Shown here in pieces: positions 1 through 10,500 of a stretch of 64,000 nt of DNA. Each line of letters starts with the position of its first letter. The first letter of the stretch is position 1. The position numbers and the translations under genes were made by a program. The stretch lies in assembly GCA_037074705.1 (NCBI GenBank), contig CM073591.1:6192087-6256086 (forward strand), written 5' to 3'. Under the pieces are notes generated by a model. The model did no database searches. It was not told the DNA's origin and worked only from the letters and a program-made list of their open reading frames with translations. This stretch comes from Zhengitettix transpicula (Eukaryota; Arthropoda; Insecta; Orthoptera; Tetrigidae).

Positions 1-1235
1 GCCGTCGAGGCGGGTAGATAATCCCTTTGTTCTGGGCTTAGACACGTAGGTTGTGGACCCTCGGAAGTTACCTGCACTGTCGCACCGCCGTGAGAAACGT
101 CTCTCTGGAAAATCACAGAAATTGAATTAACCACGTGACTGCCCGAATCAATCACATTTCTTGGTTCAGGAAAGATCGATCCTTAGATGATGGAGACAAT
201 CGATATTTTACATCCAGCGAGGGGCCTGTAAAAAAAATATAGAGAGACTGATGGACAAACCGTCGCCAGCCCCAAACTTGCAGTTCCCAGAGGACTCGAA
301 GAGATCGAGCGTGCCACATGACCACGGCCAGAGATCAACGCAAGTGCCTCAACCCTTGACGCGTCTGGGGGAATTAACTTGAGATTAAAGGATCAGATTG
401 TTTTGCCCGGCTGCATAAACACTGTATTCTAATTGTCCATGTTCAGTTGAATGATTATTAAATTCTGTAAAATATCCTCTTAATTCATCATTTAAAAACG
501 ACCTACCACCACAGAACCAAGGAAGAAGATAGTTGCGAAGACCAAGGTTCTACAAAGTCAGTCATAACGGCGGACGGCAGAACGGGAAAAGTGCTCGACG
601 ATGACGGTAAATGCGAAAATTATCAACGCAACGATATTTCATATACTAAATTAGTGGCCGCACAATTCCTCATCACCTGTAAGTAAAATTCTTGGTTATT
701 TTGAATTTTACGTGCCGCGCTACGAATAGGCGTATGACGTCACTAGTTTCGGCCAATGGCGTGCAAGGGGCTGGGCTTGGTGGATGTGACGTCACTCGTC
801 CTGTTGCGATAAAGCTCGTATCCTATGTATCAAAGTGACCTCATCTCTGGAGTTACCATAATAATTTTAGGAAGCAAATTACGGGCACCTCAATTATCTT
901 CCCCCCCCCCTCCGGTCCCTAAAATTTAAATACATAAGAAAAAAATTATTTATTATCTTTAGATGTTGATGGCTTCGGATTATTATTTTTTTTCTTCATA
1001 ATTTTCAGCAGATGTAACTTGTTTTTTCAACGAAACATTCACAGCTCAGTAGCTGTAGCTGTAGCTGTAGCTGTAGCTGTAGCTGCCTCCAAATAAAATA
1101 GACCTCCGCAAGCAAAAAAGGTCGGGTATTTTTTTTTTCAACGTGTACATGTCGTGGCCATTAATGAAAAAGCAAGTTTTACAATTCGAAAGGCTTCGCG
1201 AAAAGTTTCTGTGAGCCTAAAAACCACTACTTTTT
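1..1235. other. Non-coding left edge
   Basis: No supported gene. It holds two TGACGTCA palindromes (735-742, 787-794), a poly-C run near 901 and a hexanucleotide microsatellite at 1050-1085. The first 700 bases have mixed composition and could be the edge of a mobile element, but no protein motif is visible. Confidence 0.4.
1050..1085. repeat. (GTAGCT)n microsatellite
   Basis: About six tandem copies of GTAGCT/AGCTGT. Confidence 0.9.
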
Positions 1236-1745
1236 TTTTAGGGCAACACATGGTTGCAACTCCCCTTTAATAGCATAGGAAGGGATTTGAAAGGGGCGAT
1301 GCGTAAGGGTTAACTAGGGCCCCCGGGCTATATTGTAAGGATCCTAACCGGCATTCGCCTAAATAAATGCAGGGAAAACCCTATAAAAACCTGCATCAGG
1401 TAGGTCGGGCTCTTGGGAACTTGTCCCACGCCCTTCCCAAGATAGCGGGAGAGGAGTTTGCTGTGGGGACGCAGCATTGCCTTCTCCGTGCCTCGACCAG
1501 TTTAGGAGGCAGCTGGCCGACTGTTCCAATGGGAATAGCGAACAACTCTTACCGTATGCCCAAGGTCTGTGACCCCGGAACATACACCTCTCAGAACAGG
1601 CCTCGGCTTGTGGGAACCTTAGTTAAAAAACGGAGAGGAAGAGGCATCCCCAAAGGTAGCCGCTTCGTATGTCTCCTAAAAGGGTCTGCCTGCGAGAGAA
1701 CATCCCGCGCAGGTATTGCCTGCGAGAGAAAAGCCCTCGCAGACC
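1236..1745 (-). repeat. Dispersed ~500-bp repeat family R1, copy A
   Basis: Reverse-complement copy of the sequence at 16800-17322. Shared landmarks include the CATTCGCC/GGATCC end, TGCGTCCCCACAGC, GAGGCACGGAGAAGG, GGCATACGGTAAGAG and a run of Ts (an A-tail on the other strand) at its left edge. Readable frames across it are decayed and look like no known protein. The A-rich 3' end suggests a non-autonomous retroelement, but no class is proven. Confidence 0.75.
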
Positions 1746-3288
1746 TTTTTAAAAAAACACTACATTTTACACCTATTTTTAGTTTTTCGCTGACAGCAAA
1801 CGCTTGAAGGATTCTAGTGATAATAATGTCCAGTGATGAATTGTAGAGGATGAAATTCTGCATGTGATGGTGGACTCGAGGACGGAATCAGGTCCAAGGA
1901 AGTGGGAGAAATCCTGCGTCAAAGTCACGACATTTTCCCTAAGAGAATGCAGGTTGTCGTATTTCCAGTGCTGATATCTGCAAAATGGCCGCCAGTGACG
2001 TCATTAGTCACGGAGTAAAGGTCGTGGAGGATTTAATTCTCTTCGCAACGCGTGATCTGGTTTTTTACAAAATCCGTTCTAAATGGCCGCAGATACACGC
2101 ATGTTGCTGTCTGCACACACGGGAGTGACGTCACGGGGAAACTTTGCTTCTATATAAGAGCGTTGGTTTTCTAAGAGAAAGGAAGAGTCCGGCGTTTCAA
2201 AGAGTCTCTATATGCATCTCCAAGGAAGAAAGACTTGCAAAAGTGTTCGGACTCAAGTCCCCAGTTCCGGTTTGAGCCTGCAGACGTTATAGATTCATTT
2301 TTTATAAAGTTCAATGGATTATTATGCCCTAATGAAAGGAAGAGGAAGGACAAAGGATGGAAATGAGTTGTGTATAATTGCAAGAGCGAACCAACGCCAG
2401 CCAACACGGACGCGGCGCTCAAACAACTCGTTCGCGAAAAGCGAGTTTCCGGGCGGTCACAAAATGTCGAAAGAGCCAGGGCACAAGTCAAAGTAGTTTA
2501 AACTTGAACGACTAGAGCCGTTACAGGAGGTTATGGACTCTTTACCAGATAAAATAACTGCATGAAAACGTAAAAGGAGGAGACAACACGCGCACACCCA
2601 ATAGAGGAGGATGGCGAAGAGAGGTAAAGGGATGAGATAAGCGTTTACGACGCTTCATTATGTGTTTCGTCTCATTTTCCACGGTTATAAAAATACCATA
2701 ATTAATTATTTTTTTAAGAACTTCGCTGTGCTCGGCGGAGGAGCGACTTTAGCAACAGTTGACGAAGAAGGACCGAGCTGGGCGTGACAAGTCTCATCGG
2801 AGGCGATGCGATCAAGGTCTGTACTGACGTCATCTCAATGGCCAACGTCCGCCATCTTGTCTCCAATACCGCGGTTGTTATAATAATTTCACACCGGGCC
2901 TCGGCCACTTCGAGTCCAGAAACCGCTCGGATCATCTATTGAATTGGTCACGCGGTTCTTGCGATTTTTGATGCACCTGACGATGGCAACAAGGATTGTT
3001 GAAACGCTGTTCTGTGTTATTCATCTTTATCACTTAATTGTGTCCGTTAATTGGCCACTACTTTATCTGATATTGTGTATTATATTATTTAAGTTTAATT
3101 TATAAGTTTCGAACTTCGTTGTGCTTAATTAATTATTAAAATCCCGAAACTATGATTTAAGAGTTTTTTATCCGGATACCTTTTACTGTACGTATATTGA
3201 TTGGTACTTATTGGATGGTTCATAACAAATATATAATCAAATCTGTAAACAAATAAATAATATAAGTTTGAAATGAATAATATTAGGG
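1746..3288. other. Intergenic stretch with promoter-like motifs
   Basis: No recognised gene. It contains TGACGTCA at 1996-2003, 2126-2133 and 2825-2832, and a TATA-box-like TATATAAG at 2151-2158. A short basic ORF (2314-2496, 60 aa, arginine/lysine-rich start MDYYALMKGRGRTKDG) lies downstream of the TATA, but it resembles nothing I know and may be chance. Confidence 0.35.
2151..2158 (+). promoter_or_regulatory. TATA box with upstream CRE
   Basis: TATATAAG, preceded 17 nt upstream by the CRE palindrome TGACGTCA (2126-2133). This is the spacing of a classic CRE/TATA core promoter. The transcript it would drive is unknown; no convincing ORF follows. Confidence 0.35.
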
Positions 3289-4660
3289 GGTGCCCGGCGT
3301 TGCCCGAGATGTCATTTATCTGTAATCCCCGGATATCACTCCAATTTCGGTTGCTTTTGCGCTATTTTTATGTAACTCTCCTCGAACCCTACCCCCTACA
3401 TGTGCTCACCTCCCATGCCGAAAGGGGTTGAAATTATACACAAAAAAACATCAGTAGAAATACAATCATTATAATTAAACCTGAAAAATATTGATTCAAC
3501 GCAAATATCTGCCGTGTTTGCATGTTCCAAACTTGCCACCCCGCTACCCCCTGCATCTGAGGGATAAATGCCAAGTTGAATGTCGTAACTAAACACAGTG
3601 ACATCCATAGCCTTCGATTTGACTCCAATCTCGGTATTTTCTTGTAATGGATCTCCACCCGAAACCATAAGGGTGCCCTTTTCTCAGGGTGTAGGGGATG
3701 AAAATTATATTCAGATAACATCCGTAGAAACACAATAAATATCTTAGACCCCTAAAAATATTTATCCCACTGACATATCGACTGTTTTAGCATGTTTAAA
3801 TATTTCCACCCCCTCTTCTCGGGGTGGTAGACGCGTCTCACCCCCGACAGTGTTTGTTTCCTCGTCACAAAGAACACGTGAACAAAAGTTGGTGAAATTT
3901 GCTGGACCGGTGTAGATTTGTATAAGGAACATACAAACATACATACATACAAACAAACACTCTGCTTTATTTATTATTAGACTAGCTGGGTTCCCGGCGT
4001 TGCCCGGGATGTCGTATATCTATAACACCCAATTTGACTCGAATCTCGGTTGTTTTTGTGTTAATTATATGAAACGCCCCTCTACCCCCACCCCTAAGGG
4101 TGCTCCCCTGCCATGCTGAAAGGGGTTGAAATTTTACAAACAACATCGGTAGAAATAATATCAACGTAATTGACCCCCGACAAATATTTATTCCAGGCAA
4201 ATATCGACCATGTTTGAAAAATTCCACCCCCCCTCCCGTGGGGGGTTAAATGGCCAATTGAATGTCATAATTAAACTCACCACATCCATAACCCTGGATA
4301 TGACTCCAATCTCGGTTGTATTCGCGTTATTTTCTTGCAACGCCCTTCCACCCTCACCCCTAACGTTTCTCCTTTCCAATGCTGTAAGGGGTTGAAATTA
4401 TACTTAAATCACATCTCGTTGACCCCAAAAAATATTTATGCGACTCAAATATCGGCGGTTTTAGAAGGTTTAAATATCCCCCCCCCCCCGCTCCTGGGGG
4501 TCGTAGACGCGTCTCAGCCCGACAGTGATTGTTTCCTGGTCGCAAAGAACACGTGTACGAAATTTGGTGAAATTTGCTGCACCTGTGTAGATTTGTATAA
4601 GGAACATACAAATATATATACATACATACAAACAAACACTCTGGTTTATTTATTAGATTT
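3289..4660. repeat. Tandem dimer of a ~680-bp repeat with internal sub-repeats (family R2)
   Basis: Two head-to-tail units, about 3289-3985 and 3986-4660. Each begins near CCCGGCGTTGCCCG, contains repeated blocks with ACTCCAATCTCGGTTG and AGGGGTTGAAATT, and ends with TTGTATAAGGAACATACAAA then ACAAACAAACACTCTG and a TTTATTTATTA tail. Reverse-strand scraps of its start occur at 18885-18957 and possibly 15525-15565. Type unresolved; the simple-sequence tail is LINE/SINE-like. Confidence 0.75.
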
Positions 4661-5394
4661 GTTAACTTTTTTTAAACACTTCAATTCACTAAAAGAAAAG
4701 AATACACTTCGTCGTCTTCGTGAATATTAATAATATTTCACTTTACTTCATGAATCTATTTATCTCCTCCAACACTTGCTGGCCTCAGGTAAATCAATCT
4801 CAGGTTGAAAATTTCCCTATATGAATTTAAATTCTTGATCAGCCTCTCCCAACGTAAATTGGTTTTGCACACTCTGTTCCCCTGTCTTTCTTCCTTCTGG
4901 TTGCCAAAGATCCCCACCCTAATTTCTCCACCTTACCTGGAGGTGACCAGGTCCCCGTATTACAAATTCTGCGGCTCCCCATCTGAAGTTTTCGTAGGCG
5001 CTCTACGTGGGGTTGTTACTATGAGGTAGGATCCCAACGACGACGACGCCGCCATACTCGAGTACGGGGACGAACCAGAGATCTTTTGGTTTGCCGCAAC
5101 GCCTTTTTCAACATCCTCATTCTAAAGTGTAAAGATTTCCAAGCTTTTCGAGACGCAGAATTTACTTGTTCTTCCCCACCCTCTAGATTTTACCTCAGAT
5201 AGAGATGTGGAGGCACTTTCCTCCCCCATTCATATCAAAAGCAGGACATTTATTGCACGTCATTTTCGGCTACTTAAATTCATCCCAGTTGTTGGGTGCA
5301 GCCGAGTCATTTTGTAATTGTCATTCATCCGAATCTCTCTTGATATTTCCGTAGACGAGACAATCGTGAGTTTAATCTGTATGTCATGAGTATG
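4661..5394. other. Intergenic, nothing recognised
   Basis: No gene or named repeat seen. It may include further decayed sequence of the LINE remnant that follows. Confidence 0.4.
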
Positions 5395-5600
5395 TATGAG
5401 GAACAATAAAGACCCCGATTACTGATCCTTGCGGCACCCCCCGGATGTTCTTCACCTGACAGTCCGTAGCACAACCCTTACAGTCTAGTTTCTCCATCAA
5501 ACTGTCACGTGGAACGACTTCAGCGATGTCAATGCCGGTGGCTTCTATCCTCCCGCCGTTCTCTATTAGTCGGCAGAGATTCTTCAGAGTGCTTGTGGTA
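5395..5600 (-). pseudogene. LINE reverse-transcriptase remnant
   Basis: A minus-strand frame reads about 60 residues without a stop and contains IRGVPQGSVIG, the conserved GVPQGS-x-LGP motif of non-LTR retrotransposon reverse transcriptase, followed by VFIVPHT where LLFLIYINDL would be expected. No YADD box is recoverable, so this is a dead fragment. Confidence 0.65.
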
Positions 5601-6009
5601 TGTAATTATTATCAACAAGGGTTTCACAGTAAAACTTTATCAGAAACTGATTTTTTTTCTGAAGGGCCAAAGTCGCGGCCGTAACAACGAGTAAAAATAC
5701 CACGACTTTGCAACCGACGTCGAGGCCAGTGCGGAAGAAAAATTCCATACAGGGAAAAAAACAAACAGGACCATAAAAGACTGGAGGTGCAGCTGATAAG
5801 AAAGGCTTCATCAGTTACCTTATTATTATTGAAATATATCAAGTTGAAGTACCTGAAGATGTAGCGAAAGGTAAAAAAAAATTGTTCTCATCATAAGTTC
5901 GTCTCTGGTACCACTGCTTTTAGAAGCATCCTCCATTTTCGCATCATTAGGGTCTGTAATTTAGGTATTATAGAATCAGTAACAATTTCTGTGTATTCAT
6001 CCTGCATTT

Positions 6010-6425
6010 TAGGCGAATGCCGGGTAGGATCCTTAAACCACAGCCCGGGGGCCCCTAGTTAACCCCTGGCCACGTTCCTCAACCTTTCCGCATCCCCCCT
6101 TTCAAATCCCTTTCCTATGCTATAAAGGGGAGCTGCCACCATGTGGATTACCCTCATGTAGCCTGTCTACACCTTATTCTTCTTCTTCGTCTCTCTCTCT
6201 GGTTTTTAACTACGGCTCCCGGAAGCCGAGAACCCTTGAGAGGTTATGTTCCTTGGGCACACGAGGGGAAGAGTTGTCCGCTGCTCCTGCTACAACAGTC
6301 GGCCAGCTGCCTCCTCCTAAACTGGTCGAGGCACGGAGAAGGGGAATGCCGCTATAAAGGCGAATAGCCGTGTACAATCCCCTCCGCCCTTCCGCATCCC
6401 CGCTTTCAAATCCATTCCTAATCTG
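6010..6425 (+). repeat. Repeat family R1, copy B (rearranged)
   Basis: Positions 6010-6160 match the 3' portion of R1 (AGGCGAATGCCGGGTAGGAT onward, ending GGATTACCCTCATGTAGCC). Positions 6205-6345 match its 5' half (GTCGGCCAGCTGCCTCCT, GAGGCACGGAGAAGG), followed directly by a scrap of the 3' portion with an internal deletion. It is therefore a partial tandem of two damaged copies. Confidence 0.7.
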
Positions 6426-7505
6426 TGTATTCATCCGGAAAGGAATCAACAATTTCCTGACATTTCTTATTTTTAGAGTTTTTATTATTGTAACATGCGT
6501 GATTTAATTTCCTTGGTAATGGCCTTTTTTTACACATGTTAATTAATTTTTTACCCTTGCATTTTTAAGGTCCATCTTCTTTCCTCTCTTATTCTTGACA
6601 AACGGAAATAATTTACTCACGGCAAAACAAGAGAATCGTGATGGTCGCGCTATTGGGGTTGCCTGCCTCACCATTCCGGTCGTATGTTCCCTATCACCTC
6701 AGTCCTTAAATCGCCTTTATCTTTGATGTGGTTTTTTTCCCCCCGGTCCCATCGTAGTTGCGTCCTTCAAAACTCAGCTTTGTCCCGGTCCACGGACGGA
6801 TCATGACGAGGTAATCCCGAGGCTCGGGTCAGGAAGGAACAAACAGGACCATATAAGTTGTCCACAGAAGGGAGGTGCAGCTTGGCTTTCCCAATTAGAA
6901 TGAACATTGAACGGAAGCTGGCATGTGTAATTATAAGCTCAGTAGCTGTTCTTATTACAATGAAAGTAGGAGGTGAAATTCGCCGGAACTGCGGTGCTGA
7001 GGTGAACTTGAAGATCCAGTAGAGCGGTGTTCACCTACAAGAAGGATAGTTGTCAAGGATTGACGATAGGAAAGAAGGTTCTCTGCGATGTGGAGTCGTG
7101 TTGGAGCTAAGTCCAAGTTTCAGGACTGCGAGGAAGTACAGACTTGAACTCCAGTATAGTAGAAATAAGGGTTTATTATTGAATGTACAGTCAATATCAA
7201 TAATAAGTGGAAGGTACAAACTTTGAGAACATGAATCAGCCACGTGCTAAGCAAACACCTGCCTGAATCCAAGTCATGAACTGCACTATAGGCGTCGTGT
7301 CTCAGATTTTAATACATCTGGGGGGGGGGGGGGCACGACCCTTATTCCACAGCTGAGGAATGTGGAGTTCGAGAATCAGTAAACGCAAGCGTCAGCGCTC
7401 TGAATTGAGGCACCTCGCTTGCAGTTGCGACTGCTTGCCCCCAGATTCCTCGCTTACTTAATGCTACATTACACATGGAAAGGAGTTAAACACGTGTGTC
7501 CTCAG
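6426..7505. other. Upstream flank of lipase exon 1
   Basis: No recognised coding sequence. A poly-G run lies at about 7320-7333. A first lipase exon (5' UTR and start of the signal peptide) could be here but none matches the phase-2 acceptor at 7506. Confidence 0.35.
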
Positions 7506-10500
7506 GGTCTCGTTGCGGTCCTTGGTCCTGTGCTCGCTGACTACGGTGACGGCCATGGCGACCAGCCTCCTGGATCCAGCCAAGTCCCTCTTCACCCGCC
7601 TCAGCAGCGACGGTCCAGGTGAACAAATATACATACAGGCTGATACCTCACTGAATTAGAAACGAATAGACCAGCCACGTTTGTCAGAAATATGATTTGA
7701 ATCAAATATTAGTAAAATATAAATTTTCAAGACGTATCTTCTCAAAATTTTAATTATGTTTTGATAATTGACTGAATGAGTGAATATTTATTTATCCAGT
7801 TTTCATGTACAAGACATGCACTTTATGTTGCACACATCAAAAAATTATAATATGCAGTATCTTTTATAATAAGTAGGTTTTTTTTGATAATAGGATATTT
7901 ACAATTATTTTATTTTATACACTACAAGACACTTCAGTTATAAATTAAATTTTTCCTAATAATTTTCCATTTTTATTTCTTTGCGTAGTTTACTGACTCT
8001 TGGTTTACCGTAATGGAAACAAGTATTTCTGAAGGTTGAGCTTCTTAAACAATTTACATAAAAAGGTTCTTATTTTGCCTTGTATTGAGGTAGTGAACGT
8101 AAGAACACTTTTTGAAGTCATACTCAGTGTTATTTGGTTTGTTTATACAATAATTTTTCATATAACTGCATTATAAATATCATGTTTACAAATTCTTGTC
8201 TCCCTTTTAATTTTTTTACACGTGCACTTGTTTTTTTATATATATTTACACCTGAAGACGTTCGAGGATATTGGTCGGTACCTCGTGACAATTTTTATTT
8301 TATTGCCAAGTTCTAATTTTTTATTTTATCAAAAGATATTTCACAGTAATCATTAAAATCCAATTCAAATTTTATTTGTAAATATTATGCTTAGATCAAA
8401 TATAATTAATGTGTCATGAACATAAGTCAGAATCATTATTCACATATGATACACAAAACGTTTCCTTCAGATGATGAGGGACGTCTTTAGTTGCATCTAA
8501 GAATAGACAATAGTTGATTTCCAATCAAATAAGTGCATATTACGTAAGATCAATATGAATTTAATAAATAAATGTTAATAACACCAGCCTATTGGACAGA
8601 AAAACTTAATATTTAACAACAAAGTGCCTATTAAATGTTATGTTTTATTCAGTTGATAATTTTTTTTTTCAAAAAAGAAGTCAGATTATTAGACTTGTTA
8701 AGTTCAATAACTGTGAAAACTGACACACAAACTTTAAATTCCATATGTGATTAAGTTTTATTACGATTTAAATCATTTATATAAATGAAAATATAATACG
8801 TCTATTTTGAAAATTAATACTCTAGACAAAATGAAGTAATGATATAAATACCACACAAGATTTCTGAAACTTTGTTCCTTTCTTCAGGTGCTAGAAAAAC
8901 ACAAGAGCGACAAAAGCTTTTGTGTTTGTCAACTGTATTGTGTGGTTGTCTCTCTCTTAGCTCTTGTGTTTTTCTACCAACTGAAGACAAGGAACAAAGT
9001 TTCTAGAAACATTGTGTGGTATTTATATCACCACTTCATTTTGTCTGAATTGGCTAATCTTTCTTATTAATTAGTTTTTTTCTTGAGTTGACCATTGTTA
9101 TTTACAACAATGTAAATAATGTGATGCGGCATTGTTTAAACATTTTTGTCCTGGATATTTCTGGTTAATGGATGATACTATACTAAATTTATTTGTTTGG
9201 AAGTAAACTCTTGTCTTTTTCATTATATTTAATTTTAGATGCCACTGAAGAGATCCCTGGTCATAGGGAGGAAATGTTTATTTTATTATATGTAAATTTT
9301 AATCAATAAATTATGTCTTGCATCCGTGTAAAATGATTTATATTTATTATAATACAATTCAGATTAATATACCAACCCTGGGCGTCTGTGAGAGCTCGTT
9401 CTCTCTGGCAGAACCTTTCTGGAGAGACGGAGTAGGCTACCTTTGGGGATGCCTTCTCCTCTCTCAATTTTTGAACTAAGGTTCCCACAAGCCGACACAC
9501 CTTGGCCTGCTTGAGAGGTGAATGTTCTGGGGTTGCAGACCTTGGACATACAATAAAAGTCGTTTGCTATTCCCATTGAAACAGTTAGCCACCTGCCTCC
9601 TAAACTGGTTGAGGTATGGAGAAAGGAATGCTGCGTCCCAACAACATCTCCCACCATCGAAAAGATGTAGGACAAGAACCCAATCCCCGACCTACCTGAT
9701 GCAGGTTTACTAGGGTTTGCCGTGCATCACTTTTAGGTGAATTCCAGGTAGGATCCTTAAACCATAGCCTGGAGGCCCTAGTTAACCCTCAGCTACCTTC
9801 CTCTACCCTTCTGCATCCTCCCTTTTATATTCTATATATATTCTATTAAAGGGGAGTTGCCACCACGTGGATTTACCCTCAAGTAGCCTGTTACTCTAAA
9901 AAAATTAAATCCTAATTATAATGGTTTATTCATTTCCATCTGGCAAGGGAAACCTTTCACTTGTTGCTTTATCTGGAATAAAAGGGGCAGAGTCCCCTAG
10001 GAGAGGCTCAACTTGTACGGGGTTGAATGTGTCTGCAGAGGCCGAGGTCGTGTCCTACGGCTCCCTGGGAGAGGTCAACACGACAAGGGAGTGGTTCCAC
10101 TCTCGCTGGAGGATCTTCAACCCCACCCCGAGGAGCAGGGATGCCGTCGCAACGTCCATCTCCCTGTACACCAGAAAGAAACACGTACGTAACTCAGTTT
10201 TCTCACAAGTACACAGAGGTCAAGGTCGGTTGTCACACACTCATCCTACACGTTACCAGCAATGACTCACTCTGAGGAGAAGGCCCACTTGTGTTAGCTG
10301 GGGAGAGCATCAGCACTCGCACCCCACAGAAAATAGACAAAAAAGATTTGGAATAAAAACTTAAGGCGGCTAGGTTGGTGTCCAAATTTGTTCATCACCT
10401 TGTCAATGAATTCTGTGTCCTCCTCTACTCTGAGCATCCACAGGCCGCTTAACTATGTGACCACTAATGTGTATAATGAAAGGATTTTTTTTTTATAATT

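Noticed and set aside
1359..1863. Open frames on both strands (e.g. [14 protein letters not shown]...) that recur at 9522 and 16807
   Set aside because: They lie inside repeat R1 and recur with it in differing, broken forms; no known protein domain.
2171..2496. Overlapping 106-aa (-) and 60-aa (+) ORFs downstream of the TATA box
   Set aside because: No recognised motif; overlapping opposite frames suggest chance. Only the + ORF is mentioned, under the flank.
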